From: Corinectria fuckeliana
Taxonomy: Eukaryota > Ascomycota > Sordariomycetes > Hypocreales > Nectriaceae
Assembly: GCA_019137255.1 (NCBI GenBank)
Contig: WPDH01000063.1
Location: 300,062 to 364,061 of the forward strand
Direction of reading: 5' to 3'
Length of the DNA: 64,000 bases
Part shown: positions 11,001 through 23,020 of the stretch, one piece after another
Layout: each line of letters starts with the position of its first letter
Numbering within the stretch: position 1 is the stretch's first letter
Position numbers and translations under genes: made by a program
Notes under the pieces: model-generated
The model's database searches: none
What the model was told of the DNA's origin: nothing
The model's input: only the letters and a program-made list of their open reading frames with translations

Positions 11001-12061
11001 ATGGATGCCGTTCTTGAGATGGCCGACTGGCTCGTCCTGGACAAGGCCTACGCCCAAGTCTTCCCGCCGCTCGCCTTCTCCAACGCCACGCAGGCCACGG
11101 CGCCGCTCGACCACCACGCGGCGTGGCCCTCGTCGGCCGAGTCGTCGCTGCCGCAGGACAACATCTACCGCCAGGCCTTCTCGCTCTTCCTCCTCGCGGC
11201 CTTCGGCGCCGCCTTCATCTACTTCGTCTCCGCGGCGCTGTCCTACCGCTTCATCTTCGACCAGCGCCTGGAGCACCACCCGCGCTTCCTCAAGGACCAG
11301 AAGCGCCAGGAGGTGCAGTCCTCGCTGACCGCCATCCCCGTCATCTCCCTGCTCACCCTCCCCATCTTCCTCGGCGAGGTGCGCGGCTACAGCCGCCTGT
11401 ACACGCGCGTCGACGACTACGGCTGGGCCTGGGTCGGCGTCTCGACTCTGCTGTACATGCTGTTCAACGACATCGGCATCTACTGGATTCACCGCCTGGA
11501 GCACCACCCGAGTGTCTACAAGTACATCCACAAGCCGCATCACAAGTGGATCAGTAAGTCGTGAATGTGTCCATGTCGAGAGCCAATCACCTGACCAGTC
11601 CAGTCCCTACGCCCTGGGCCGCCATCGCCTTCCACCCGCTAGACGGCTTCGCTCAGTCGCTGCCATACCAGTGAGTGCTCGCTCACGCGTCATTCTCATC
11701 CTCCCGCAGCCTTCACTGACCAGCGGCCAGCATCTTCCCCTACATCTGCCCCATGCAAAAGTACCTCTACCTGGTCCTCTTTGTCCTCGTCCAAGTCTGG
11801 ACCATCCTCATCCACGACGGTGACATGATCACCGGACACTGGCTGGAAAAGTTCATCAACAGCCCGGCCCACCACACGCTGCACCACATGTACTTTACCG
11901 TCAACTACGGCCAGTACTTCACCTGGGCCGACAACTACTGGGACTCCCACCGAGCCCCTCAGCCGGAGCTGGACCCCATTCACGAATCGCTCCGGGCCAT
12001 GCGGGAGAAGGGCTTGATAGATGAGAAGGGCGAGCCAATCAAGAAGCCAAAGGCCGAGTGA
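11001..12061 (+). CDS. erg3: Sterol C5-desaturase (ERG3 type)
   Basis: Endoplasmic-reticulum di-iron enzyme that introduces the C5-C6 double bond of ergosterol precursors. Exons 11001-11553, 11604-11670 and 11731-12061 join in phase (316 aa, slightly short for the 340-360 aa family). The three histidine boxes of the fatty-acid-hydroxylase superfamily are present: HRLEHH (about residue 164), HKPHHKW (about 177) and HHTLHH (about 252). Four to five hydrophobic segments precede and separate them. Family phrases: NDIGIYWIHRLEHHP, WIIPTPWAAIAFHPLDGFAQ and HIFPYICPMQKYLY. The start at 11001 (MDAVLEMADWLVLD) matches ERG3 N-termini. The tail ends in KKPKAE, a possible ER-retention-like lysine signal. 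A second ERG3 copy elsewhere would be usual in such genomes (family knowledge). Confidence 0.95.
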
Positions 12062-15000
12062 GCGACGACAACCTAATTAGATGCAATAACACTATAAGCT
12101 ACACTACATTATGTATATAGATCATGTTTACGATGCAACAGATGGTTCAATGCCATAACCACGAGAAATGGTTGGCTAGTGAGGGAATGGGCGCCATCTG
12201 TCCAACTCTTGTCTGCCGGTTCCCATGAGGGCACCTCTAATCCCCATCTCCGAGCGGTTGGCGCATAACTAGCCGTCCTTTTCTGGAATGTTTAGCATAT
12301 CACGTACAATACAGGAACGACTCCTGAACTATCTATCTATGGGGTAGACCATCCTAGGATCCACTCGGCCTGGCCTTGGTAGGTCAACCTGAGTAAGTAT
12401 TGCCAAGGGCATTCTTTCTCTTACTAGCCAGCATTGAAAGGTAGACGGTGGTATAAACATAAACTACATCCAGACCTCCGGGCTTTTGCCAAGCTTATCA
12501 GGAGGGTTCGTCGGGGAACAGGCCGTCTTAAAATACTATCAGTAGATGGCTATTTCTAGCAGCTTAGGCAACAGAGCACCGAGTATCGTATAGCCAAAGG
12601 TAACTGGAAAGAGCTCCAGAGTACACAGCCAGAAGTCAAGGGGATATAGAGGCCAATTGAGCACCCTGCCTACTGTCGCAGCGACCCTAGCGCCCATGCC
12701 GACGCTAATAGAAGACAAAACGAGCGGCATACCGGATGTTGCGCTTGCCGTCGCGGGCGTCTAGAGACGGGGAGGCGATTCTGATGGCATGCTTCGAAGG
12801 TTGAGCTGTTGTATATGGGCTGCAAAAGAAATTTAATAGTTAGTAGACTGATTTCCATGACGGCAGCTCGGTTTTGGTTGCTAATAGAAAGCGTTCCTTG
12901 AGCTTCAGTTGATACAAGCGAGGTTAGCTAAACGAAGGTATTCGTTCTCTTGCATACCGCTGAATAAGGGTGACCTCTCTAAGCAACTCTCAGCAGTATT
13001 GATCTTTGCTGTTTCCCCCGCTGTCATGGAGAAATCCCCTTCGTTCTTGATAATCTGCCATTGGTTATTAGAGATGCTCAAATGTTGAAACTGAATGTAC
13101 AGGTAAAGAGAAGAAGTTAGGTTTTAGATTGATTTAGCACTCGGTACTACAGAGAAGTCCACCTACGACTCTTGCCAACCATCAAGTCAATGTAGGTCCT
13201 TTGTCCACCTGGCCTCAATCGCGGTGGCGCTAAACTTTCTTGGAAGGACAGGCATACTAGAAGGAATATGAAGAATCATTCACTCCCACCAGTCGAGATC
13301 CACGCCTAGGAACTTTCGCGCCAGTTCGATTGTATTAATAAAACTCAGTTAAAAAAAAAAAAACCAGCAATAGTATACTTGTCCTATCGAAGGTCGAATT
13401 CTCCCCAAGAGGAACCAGAAGCCAGACTGCCTGTCGCAGCCAGGCGTTACTTATTGAGAGCCTGTCTTGCACCAGTGGCGTGGCCATGGAAGAGCAGATA
13501 TCTGTTATCGCTGATGTTTGTCTCGGGCTTCATTGAATCTTTTGAGAGAATTCTTCTTGTTCTTTAGCGTTCCATTTGTCCACTAGAGGAAGTAATTCGT
13601 GTTTGCTTGAGGAGTTTGTGGGGCTGGTGGCTCAGCGCTGTAGTTTGGTAGAACATTGGTGTGACTCGTCTTACGACGCCTGACGGAGCTGAAGAGTGAA
13701 GAGTGAAGGGGTGAAGGGCGAGCATTGCGAAGAGCGCCCTTCTTGATTATTGTCGCTGTCGCTATTTCAGTGGGCGGTGTTCTGTCTGATGTCGTTGTCT
13801 TCGTTGTCGCTGTCGTCGTCGCCTATGACCCGCCCATCGTCATGGTAGTAGTGTTGGTGTTGGTGGTGGTGGTGTCAAAAATGTAGCTTTAATCCGGGCG
13901 AGGGCGTCTTTGCGTGAACAGCTGATGTTTGAATAAGCGCATTTGAAAATCGATCATAGTCTTGAAATATTTGAGAGAGGCATGGTCCTGTGTAAGGGTG
14001 ATATTAGCGCCCGACCGCAGAGCATCCTTCGAAACTAGAGCCGTACGTCCCGTTTGTGTGGGCGACTTAGATCAGGTGCTAGCACTCCTTGTCACTTGAG
14101 GGCAAAGTAGGCCCTAGCCACCAAATGTAAAGTAACTGAGTATGTTCCACGCTTTGTCTGATGTTACAAGGCCCAACTTTAGGGATGACATGTTGTTCGG
14201 GGGAACAAGGAGGCAGACGAGGTTTAGCAGTTCAAGAGAAGTCACCACTTCCTGGAGGTCGGTCACCGTCTTCACCAGACAATCGTTCTCATCCGCACTT
14301 CTCAAGACCCTCGACAAACCCGACCTAGGTGGCCTTTTACTTACCTCGTCGGAAGCGTTGACCACGAGAACTACCCTGAGAACCTCCACGATGACCTCCG
14401 CGATGCTCACTATTCTGTAACTTGTGGCGAGAGTTCCAGCATTTCTTTTTGCCTTGATGGGAGAATGCAGATTCGCTATTCTTCATGTTAGACGTAGGTT
14501 CGTCGTAATCCATGTTGGATGTGGACCATAAGAGGCCCTGTCAGAGATAGCAGAGGTCGACCACACTGGTTGCGGGTATTAATCTTCTCGGCTTCCTCAA
14601 GCTAGTAGAGGTACAGTCGGTTTTCCTTCTTCTATTCCGTGTCATGTTCCGCCGTCCTAGGCGAGCATGGAATTGGCCGGGAAGCCAGGGGCGGAACTAC
14701 GGAGAAAGTAAAACCATGAAAAGGACGTATAGGCTATTCCGTTTTGGAAGAAAAATAAATGAACCAAGGAGTGATGGTGGTGCAGCCACAACAAAGTAGG
14801 TAGGAGTTCATAGCACTCGTGTTTATGCCCGTGTCACTGTCCCATTGTTTTAGAACTAGCTGGCGTCAAGATCAAATTCATTCGCTCGAAACTTCAGCGC
14901 TTTGAATTTGGATGACGCTGTGGTGCAGCCTCTGTCGTCGTTGCCTGTGGGATTGCGCCGCGCTTTGTTGGCAGGTCCTGATATCCCCAGGGTTGAATAG

Positions 15001-15590
15001 CACGTCGCCCCTACCTTTCCCCTCGTCTCTTGTCTTGGAACTTTGTCCCTTTTTCTTCTTCTCTTACTCCCTCACCTTCCATTACCAACAAGGATTCGCA
15101 TATCAAAGTACCTGCATCGTCTTTCCGCGCGGCAAGGCAACCTTGGATTGCATGCTCCATGCCCCGATCGTTGCCTACTCGTCACGTCTCCCCCACATGA
15201 GCCTCGATGGCGCTTAGTGGGCGACGACCTGAATTGGTCATTAGTCCTGTTGGCGGCATTTAATCCCCCCCAAGAGCTCTTTCGGATGACAGGCTAATGA
15301 GGATCGAACGAGAATGATTAGACGGTTGGGGTTCCCCTTGACTCCTCGTTCTTATTACTTGATCAAATGGCTTTCTGCTGGCATTACATGCCCATTGAAT
15401 TGGAAGCACTGCATGAATGGTTGACTAGAAAACCTTCAGTACGTACTGAAGGAAGTCATATTACAAGCTAGAAGGTCCACTTCGTAGAGATGTTGAGATT
15501 TAGAAACGACATTGTAGTAAGGAAGCCTAGGCGGAATCGAGGCCAGGATCCCGTTGCTCAACACACTGCCTGCTGGGACGGAGGCCACAT
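12062..15590. other. Long intergenic stretch with low-complexity DNA
   Basis: About 3.5 kb without a supportable gene. At 12,539-12,730 (minus) a hydrophobic 63-codon frame could be a decayed membrane-protein exon. A 13-A run lies near 13,350. At 13,790-13,875 there is GTC/GTT and GGT trinucleotide-rich DNA (cgttgtcgctgtcgtcgtcg, ggtgttggtggtggtggtg). Overlapping frames on both strands at 14,114-14,420 carry nothing recognisable. Confidence 0.4.
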
Positions 15591-16352
15591 CTAATGCTCC
15601 CAAGTCTCTACAACTTCATTCGCCGAGTCATATATCTCCACCCAACTCAACGCGGCCCATTTTGCAGAATCCTCCAACGCCTCGCGGAAATGCTTCAGCG
15701 CCAAGACTACCTGGCCGGCCCATCGTTCGGCACTGACAGACCCGGTGCCCGTCGCCATCGGAGTCATCAGCAAAGTCGATATCTTGCCATCCGGGCTGTT
15801 GCGGTTGTGCTTGTCTACCGCGCAGAGCAGGCTCCACGTCGTGTCGTAAACGATCTCCCTGTCCCATCTGACATCCATAGGGACCCGCATGGTAGGGCAC
15901 AGCGCGAGGTACTTGGTCCCCCAGATGTTCCTGGACCGCTCCCGGAAGGCTTCGGGTATGCGCACGATGGTGCAGGTGCCAGGAGGGGCGAAGCCGCGCC
16001 ACTCGTCGTAGAGTGCTGCTTGGGCGACGCGAGTCAGTGCCAGATAGTCGTCTCGCGGCGCAAAGGCCCGGGAAATAGCATCGTCAAAACCGCCGTCCAG
16101 CCTGCCGTAGGAGTTTGCGGGGGATACGACGAGGTCGAACTGCGCAGAGGATGGTAGCGTGGAGAGCGCGTAGTCGTGGATGGAGACGGCTACTGAAGTG
16201 TCTAGACCGTGAGCTGCGAGTGCTTTGTCAAAGGCGGCGCTGAACACATCGTCAACGCAGAGCAACTGGATATGCGGGATCTGTGCTGAGCTCGACATTA
16301 TGACAGAAGGGAGCGTGCTTGTCTGATTGATGTCCTCGTAATACTGGTTCAA
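15591..16352 (-). CDS. Macro-domain (Appr-1''-p processing-like) protein
   Basis: Single-exon fungal macro-domain protein, likely a soluble binder or hydrolase of ADP-ribose derivatives. Reading from the ATG at 16298 gives 235 aa; an upstream in-frame ATG at 16352 would add 18. The N-terminal part (HIQLLCVDDVFSAAFDKAL) precedes the diagnostic loop SPANSYGRLDGGFDDAIS, the macro-domain ribose-binding segment. Then follow the substrate-loop region PPGTCTIVRIP, LALCPTMRVP and the glycine-rich TPMATGTGSVSAERWAGQV second phosphate loop. Length and architecture match stand-alone fungal macro proteins. The physiological substrate is unknown. No introns are needed and codon use resembles neighbouring intact genes. 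Confidence 0.85.
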   Translation of the reverse strand: MNQYYEDINQTSTLPSVIMSSSAQIPHIQLLCVDDVFSAAFDKALAAHGLDTSVAVSIHDYALSTLPSSAQFDLVVSPANSYGRLDGGFDDAISRAFAPRDDYLALTRVAQAALYDEWRGFAPPGTCTIVRIPEAFRERSRNIWGTKYLALCPTMRVPMDVRWDREIVYDTTWSLLCAVDKHNRNSPDGKISTLLMTPMATGTGSVSAERWAGQVVLALKHFREALEDSAKWAALSWVEIYDSANEVVETWEH

Positions 16353-18242
16353 GTGATTAGGTTAAATATGTACTGGTCTTGGAATCGATGCCTAGAGTGT
16401 CGACATCTTGCGGGGTCCATCTAGGCAGCAATGACACGTGTCGAAGATTGAGCTTCTCTCACGCTCGAGACTTACATTGATCGAGATTCGAAACCTCACG
16501 AGGATACCGCAGTACCTACCAAATTCGGGGTCGACATGCGAAATGAATCTTTAGCTTCACTATCACTGGGATGTTATATTTTCTCTACCTGGAGTGACTT
16601 GTTGCCAAAGTCTATACGAGCTGCGTTTTGCCTATCCCCTCTTTCAATCAGAGCCTTCCTATTTCGTGGCTAGTTGCTACTGTCCCGCTGGCTTACTGTC
16701 AGCGAGTGGTGGCTAAGTGATACTGCAACGTTCATAAAGTATGTTTGAAGTGTAGAATCTCAAGGATTCGTGGGAGCGTGTATCGTTGGCTATTGATCTT
16801 GGAAATCTTCAGCAATCTCCTCCAGCAAGTCGAGAGACTTGTGTCGAAGACGCTGCCCTGATTCAACTGCAACCCAACAGGTCAGGACGATTGTTAGGAT
16901 GCAAGTGGTCTTGGTGTAAGCTACTGGGTAAATAGCTAATCTGCCAACTAAAGACTTCTATCGGTCTGTAGGACCATCGGCTTTTCTGGATGGTCTTAGT
17001 AATTCCCAGCGATACTCCTCGATTGTTACAAGGATATTTAGTCTGAGTCAATAAGCCACGGTAGTGTAGTATTGCTTTGCAAATGAGATGAGCTATAGTT
17101 TGACGCTGGCGCGAAATACAACTTCAAATCGTGTGATGTGCCCTTACAGCGCGATGTCTAATCTGGCAGAAACGCTCGCGTGTCGCTCCACCGATGCTCT
17201 TGACTGGAAAGTCCCCATTTGAGCTTTCTACCGAGAATCCTAGCCCGCTATATTGCTAGGACTACAACAAGGCCGCTGACATCTTTTACAGCCTCTAGTT
17301 TCCTCCTCGGGGGACTTCCATTTTGCCGAATCCGGTGTCTCAACTTTGCATGCGCTCGTAGCTTTTCCAGTCGTGTAAAAATGCCCTCGTTCTTTGCCCC
17401 AAAGCCTCCCCCAACTCGCCCTCGGACTCAACCTGGATCGAGTCCACAGGTTAGTCACCCAGATTGCATATGTCTGGGGCTGCCAGCTGAGTAGAAGACA
17501 GGTTTCTAGGAATTATTGAGCTTGTGCAGGACGGGTTTTACCATTGAGTCATGGCCTCCTCGCAGCCTGACAATGTGGATAGGAACTTGCGACCGTAGAG
17601 GTACCAGGATAGCGGTGCAATGTTTATACAGATGATGGCAGCGGATCAAAGGATGTAGTATGTGACCGGGGACCTATATCCGGACCGAGATCTCATCGTC
17701 GCTTACGTTATTCATGTTGCTTCTGGCTGACTGTTGACAGGGTATGAAGGTGACGATGCAAAAAGAATATGCGCCATATGAGCAAGCTCGTTTCTAGTTA
17801 TTGATAAAATGAAACAAAGTGTGATGTTACACGCCATGGGGCATTATTTGAAGCTCGACGTCCGTCTCCATTAGGCTTGCATAATCCTGTCTTTACACGA
17901 GACTGCTGATTAAACTGGAGTAGGGGATTCACTATTCGGGCTTCAAGCTCTTTATTCTGCAAGGGCTTGTGATCCTGTTCTTGCTAGGCAGCAGTATTAT
18001 TCATCGATTTGTAACTCCATGGCGACATACGTCTTCAGTTCCGGTCACAGCCAAAGCTGGTGGAGCAATCGTCAGTGTTAGATGGCTTGGTTTATAAGGA
18101 CATCAGTAGCAATTGGGTGCTTTTCTACTAACTGCCGTTACTATGTACTGTCATTCAACTTTGACTTCACCGATTTATACAAGAAACCCACAACTCCAGG
18201 AGTGATAACGCTCTGCATGAGGATAATGGAAGAAAGACACGC
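16353..18242. other. Intergenic, no gene seen
   Basis: A plus-strand segment near 17,382 reads MPSFFAPKPPPTRPRTQ and then meets a GTTAGT donor-like site at 17,451. It could be the first exon of a lost gene, but no matching downstream exon was found. The rest shows no coding signal. Confidence 0.35.
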
Positions 18243-19345
18243 TTAGACAACGGGCCAACCGCTGGAGAAGCTGATGGTGTTCCAGCCGAACTTCTTCTGG
18301 CCATCGGCGTAACCGATTCTGGTGTCCACGTAATGGTAGTACAGGACCTGTCATGGTAATCTCATTAGCATCAACACGAATTAGATAGGATATAACAGGT
18401 GAACTCACCGCGCCGTGTGTAGGATCGTTGTACACGCCCTGGCCACCAGGTCCATAGACCCATCCGTGGGACTCGAGAACAACGGTACCGCCGCCGCTGG
18501 CACAAGAATTTCCATTCTTGTCGACGAATCCACCCGTAGCAGAGGTGGATCGACAAACCATGATCTTGTACTCCTTGCCAGCAGCAGGCCTGTCCGTATC
18601 GAAGCCGCAGCACTTGCCCAGGGAGTAGAACAAGTAGTAGTAGTTGCCGTTCTTGTAAAGATACGGGGCTTCAGTGGCCGTCGTCACAGGCTCGTACACC
18701 AGCTGGTTCGAGCTTCCGCCACTGGCCGCAGCGGTGGGGGTGTCCTTCATCGGCACCGTGTAAAGGCCCTTCCACCAGCTTCCAAAGTACATGTGCCATG
18801 TGCTGCCGTCCTTGAAGACGTTGGAATCGATGGCGTTGTACGGCTTGGAGCTGTCGGAGTGCACGCCCGTGGCGCCGACGTCGGTCCAGGAACCCACGTC
18901 CATGGAGGAGGAGCGGGCTAGACCGATGGCAGAGTTCTGCGAGCCGAACGCGCTGACAGTATAGTAGACATAGTACACACTGCCGATCTGGACGACATCC
19001 GGGGCCTATAGAAACCACCGCGTAAGTCATGACTGCTCCGATGCCTTGCAATATAGTGCCATGTAGCTTGTTACTTACCCAGAGGTCTTGGTTTCCCGGG
19101 AGGTCGATCTTCGAGCCCGAAGGAAGCAAGGCCCCCTGATACGTCCAGGGGCCTTCAATTGCCGGCGCAGTGTGGATGGCGATTCGTCCACCAGTAGAGA
19201 AACGGAAGTACGTGCCATCAGATCGTCGGATGATGGACGGGTCGTGGGCATTGTTGCACACTCCAGAGCAGTCCTTGGGGTTGGAGTAGCCGAGAACCCC
19301 AGCGGACAGCACCAGGCCGGCGAGGAGGGAAGATATCTTGACCAT
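18243..19345 (-). CDS. abnA: Secreted GH43 endo-1,5-alpha-L-arabinanase
   Basis: Extracellular endo-hydrolase of arabinan side chains of pectin. Exons (minus): 19345-19079, 19005-18409, 18347-18243, all phase 0, giving 322 aa, the usual length of fungal abnA proteins. A signal peptide precedes GYSNPKDCSGVCNNAHDPSI. GH43 catalytic residues are visible: Asp35 (general base, NAHDPSII), Asp149 (pKa modulator, YNAIDSNVF) and Glu201 (general acid, TEAPYLYK). The conserved QDLWAPDVV sits across the first splice junction. CCGFDTDRPAAGKEYKIMVC and ESHGWVYGPGGQGVYNDPTHG mark the beta-propeller blades and the C-terminal calcium/His region. Every intron has a GTRAGT donor. A TATA-like box lies about 95 bp upstream. 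It works with the rhamnogalacturonase at 5.7-7.6 kb on the same substrate. Confidence 0.95.
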
Positions 19346-19436
19346 TGTGACGGAGGGCTGACCAGAGAAGAGTCGAAGAATCAGGTTGGTGACGGTCTGC
19401 CTGGTAGAAGCAATCCCCAACGGCAGGAGTTGGAAT

Positions 19437-19443
19437 CCTTATA
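19437..19443 (-). promoter_or_regulatory. TATA-like box of the endo-arabinanase gene
   Basis: TATAAGG on the minus strand, about 95 bp upstream of the ATG at 19345. Confidence 0.45.
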
Positions 19444-21375
19444 AGGCCCTCGTCCTAGGGTGCCTTGCTTCCTTCGGAACTCCGGCGTAACTACCCCTTC
19501 GTGTTAGGTTTCTGCACTCTTGGCAAGCCATTCACCGCACCAACAGCTCCATTGTCACGAGAGCCAGGAACAACAAAGTATCAAGCGAGTGCTGTGGCCG
19601 CAGGGGATCTCCTCAAACGACACCGCTCTCCCTTAATCTACATTCAGACCGCCCAACGGCTTGGGGCATGTCGCTCCGGTGGACGGAACTGAAGGTAAGA
19701 ATTCCCCCTGACGCACGCTATAAAAGGATAGCCCGCCGTTGTCCGTACGATTTGTGGAGAGTCTGTTCCATGTTTGGAAGCGGATCCCTACAAGCGTGCC
19801 ATTAGCCTGGCTTCCTCTGCGACAGCCGACCACGGAAAAACTCCCGAGCATTTCCTCGAACCGCGCAAGGCTCGTGGTGTAGACGCTAGGACGGCTGCTC
19901 GGAAGGGAAGCGCCGGAGGAAATATACCCAGCAGGTTCTTGGATGTTCTAGATGGCTGGAAAAAGTTAAGATTGTAACATGCTACTCGGCAAGAGATTAC
20001 CGGGACTTACTAATGTCGTAGCATGGTCACTCGATGAAACACTTCTGGCACTCCGGCTTGGCGCTAAGAAAGATCACTGAGAATGGCCTACTTGAAGAGA
20101 CGGCTGACATCCGCTTTAACTTCGAGCGAGAAGTCAAAGGGAGGCTTTTCTGATATATCACATGAAGTGAACAAGCGAATGATATTTGTCATTACGGCAA
20201 ACACTTTCCTCTACAAACCTTGACCGCTGTCGGGCAGGATCTGCGCAGCGTACCTTGCCAAGCACCTGGGGACATCAGCCCCTTTACCGCCCCGAGTACC
20301 GACTTAGTAACGTATGTCTCGGCTGGCCTCGCTTCCAAGGTCGACTCATATACTGGGTAAGGTAAGCCGATGCTCAGAAAATGACAAAGGACAAGGCGAA
20401 CTCGCATGGTGGTTTCAATATAGAGCCTTCCTTACTGGCCATACTTGTTATGGATGGCCTTGGAGCGATTAAGCATCCCAGACTGTCGGTCAATTCAGTA
20501 TGTTGTCTATCATGATCCAGGCTTCGTCGATGGCTGGGGACCCGTGTCCCTTACCGTTTCTGCCAAGGTTCCTCGAGTTTACATCAAAGGTAGGACGTAA
20601 CGAGCTACTAGTCTTGTCAACATTATGCAATTCACGGTACCTTCAATGAGCTATTTGCTGCCTTTCAGTTCAATGTGGGGTCTCGTTTTGCGGATAGCTA
20701 TGGTCGTTGCTTGCTAGGGTGTACCTGACTTTAAGGGGTCGTGCACTGAAAGAGGTTGGTCCCGTCTTTGAGTCTTGGGTCCTCGTAAGACCAAATTGGG
20801 GAAATCGCAGTATTATTCAGACAAGCTTGGTAGACTAGAAGGGATTCACAGCAGCATGCAGGTCGCAGTGGGCTGGTGATTTTGAACTTCCGGGATAGAA
20901 TGACAGTAGGATCATCGGCCATTTGAGCTGCCTAAAGTAGCCGTCTGCCCAGCCTAGCTAGAAGGGCATGCATTTCTTTCTTTCGTTGAATTGATATGCC
21001 TGTTTTTGCCCGCGCTCATTTTGATCCCTTGAGCTGAATGGCCAAACTGTGGCGGCAGACTCTTTCTTTAAGACCCCTTCCTTCCCTTGAGTCCCTTGAT
21101 GCGCAATCTTTCGATCTGTTTCGTCGTATTTACCTTTGTCTGATTCCTTTCCTAGCTCGAGCTATCCCCAAATCCTCTTTTCAGCCTCCCGGGTAAGTGT
21201 TGCTGTCTAGGCTGGCGTGTTCACACTGAAGTGAGGCATTTACTAACAAAGTGGAGAGAGCTTGATGCGAACAAAAATTGAGCGCTATGGCCTCCTTTTA
21301 ATGTGGTCTGCTGGCTGGTAGTCAGTCATGATACAGATTTAAATGGACATGAAATCGTCTCTCGCAGGGTTGACA
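19444..21375. other. Intergenic, no gene supported
   Basis: A 71-codon minus-strand frame at 20407-20192 begins with a hydrophobic MRVRLVLCHFLSIGLPYP and ends CRGKCLP. It could be a tiny secreted peptide but has no other support. Nothing else is recognisable. Confidence 0.35.
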
Positions 21376-21480
21376 AAAGACTACTAGTATTTATAGTCAC
21401 TAATACTGATGCTAGTTAGTATTGGTTATTGTTAGTATAGGTAAGTATTACTAGGATTAGTATTAGCCAATACTGAACTA
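21376..21480. repeat. Cluster of AGTATT/AATACT hexamers
   Basis: Over about 105 bp the hexamer AGTATT or its complement AATACT recurs at least six times with near-misses between, in both orientations, so the stretch can fold on itself. It lies just downstream of the UstYa-like relic (which is read on the minus strand). It may be a decayed inverted-repeat element or a microsatellite; origin unknown. Confidence 0.55.
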
Positions 21481-21616
21481 CTTCGTATTGCATCTAACCC
21501 TAGTCTTACAATGTGCCAAGGCTGGTCCAATACCACAGCCCCGCCACAGTCTGGTGTTGAAGACCTTGCCCTCGGTCTCAGCCTTTTGTCCCTGAAAATG
21601 ATAGCTGAGCCCCCTC

Positions 21617-22075
21617 TTACTTGTTGCAGTGGTCTTCAGTTGTATGTTGCGATTTTCCGGGTTTCTCTTCAAACTCGTAAACGTCCCAGAATGACCGGTT
21701 GGTTACCAGCGCTTGAGCAACATCACTGTCTTTTGGCCCAAATGCGGACCACCGGTCTTTTTGCTCATTCAGCGTGGGGCCGGAGTTCATCTCGTGTATT
21801 GAATGCCACTCGAGCAGCTTCTCAAAGTCTCGACACTAGTGCCAAATGTTGAAGTTGGTTTCGGGCATCTTTTCTCGATCTATCCATCGGTAGGTGGAAA
21901 TAGACAGGTCTGCCTTGCAGGCGATGTCTTGCCGGGGAAATTCGTTGCAGTGGTCGAGATGGACATAATACTTAGCACGGTGTCTTCTGGAGGGTTGGCT
22001 CCAAATCCGCGCTTATGTCTGTAGTAGTAGTTGAGTAGACGGCTCTCCGCAGGGCCAAGTTCGGGTTGGAACGAG
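21617..22075 (-). pseudogene. UstYa-like (DUF3328) oxidase relic
   Basis: On the minus strand a frame reads VHLDHCNEFPRQDIAC, then RWIDREK, then CRDFEKLLEWHSIHEM. This is the second HxxHC signature and following (C)RDF..(L)EW segment of UstYa-like proteins, which are involved in ring closure of fungal ribosomal and polyketide secondary metabolites. A TAG stop stands directly before CRDF (about 21,850), where CAG would fit. Upstream residues LNYYYRHKRGFG occur in another frame, so at least one frameshift is also present, and the first HxxHC motif was not found. The gene is therefore dead and truncated. Family assignment rests on motif spacing read by eye. Confidence 0.5.
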
Positions 22076-22876
22076 CCTTGTCGTCGTCAAGCCGAAAGCA
22101 CTGGCCAAGGTCCACTGGTCGGCAGATATGACGATGGACAAGATTGGTCCCTGAGATCTAGACCACATCTTGTTGATCTTTCTTAATTACCTTCCAAAGA
22201 GAGTTGTATAAATACGACCTACAAAAGGGCCACTGAACGCATCGACTTCTACATCTAGTTACGGCGCCTGTAGTCCGCCCAGGCCAAAGCGGCTTTCTTT
22301 GCCGATGTATTCCAGAGTTGAGGGTATTAGCGGCAGAACTGTGCACCCCGGAGACATCGCAGCTATTACGACTATAGAGTCGTCGACATGGTGTGTAGTC
22401 CTTGTGTGACATGCGGCGGCCTTGTACATCGCCGTAGTTTGCTTCGTTACAGCACTGGGGAGCGTTCTGTGCAGCTCATTGACGAACGTGATGAGTGCAA
22501 TCTGCGAGGCAAGTGCGGCAGGTCAACGATACTTTGTATGACAATAGAAATAACATCGAATCCGGGCACATCGATAATATCGGAACTCGGAACTGAGAGT
22601 GCAGAACTCGGTATGACCGAGAAGGTACCTGATGCATGTAAAAAGTGGCTTGCACTGAGGCAGGAAGGTAGATAAGAAACTATAACATTGTAATAAATCA
22701 TTCGGCAACCACTGCCTGAGTGATGACGTGAGACCTGTTATACAAAGGATTGTTTGATAAGAGCCCATTGCCCCTAATGAGCCATGTCTTGATCTCAAAC
22801 TTGATACGTCCACCTTAATTGTTTCCTCAACCTCAAATATCCGATCACTTACTAAAATATCTTTCATCCTATCACT
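22076..22876. other. Intergenic
   Basis: Overlapping unrecognised frames on both strands (22,158-22,867), none with convincing features. AT content rises toward 22,900. Confidence 0.35.
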
Positions 22877-23020
22877 ATGCAGTTCTAGAATATCCTGGCT
22901 ACTACTGTTTCCATGTCAGCCCTAGATATTGCCGCTCCTGTCGCCGAGCCAGCTCCGGCCGAAGTCGAAGGACGAGGCTATTGCTGCGGTGTTGTAAACG
23001 GCTATTTCCAGATCTACTAA
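22877..23020 (+). pseudogene. Small secreted protein relic with early stop
   Basis: The frame begins MQF, then TAG at 22886-22888, then NILATTVSMSALDIAAPV, AEPAPAEVEGRG and YCCGVVNGYFQIY, ending TAA at 23020 (48 codons). Apart from the stop this has the layout of a fungal secreted peptide: Met-Gln-Phe start, hydrophobic segment with an AAPV cleavage site, and a short acidic pro-part before a Cys-Cys pair. A CAG or AAG codon at position 4 would repair it. Without the upstream ATG, translation could start at the internal Met (22913) but would then lack most of the signal sequence. No family recognised. Confidence 0.5.

Noticed and set aside
10831..11328. 165-codon plus-strand Arg/Ser-rich frame
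   Set aside because: Alternative frame of the sterol desaturase exon 1.
13790..13875. Possible CRISPR-like or satellite array
   Set aside because: Only trinucleotide low complexity (GTC/GGT); no spacer structure, and the organism is eukaryotic.
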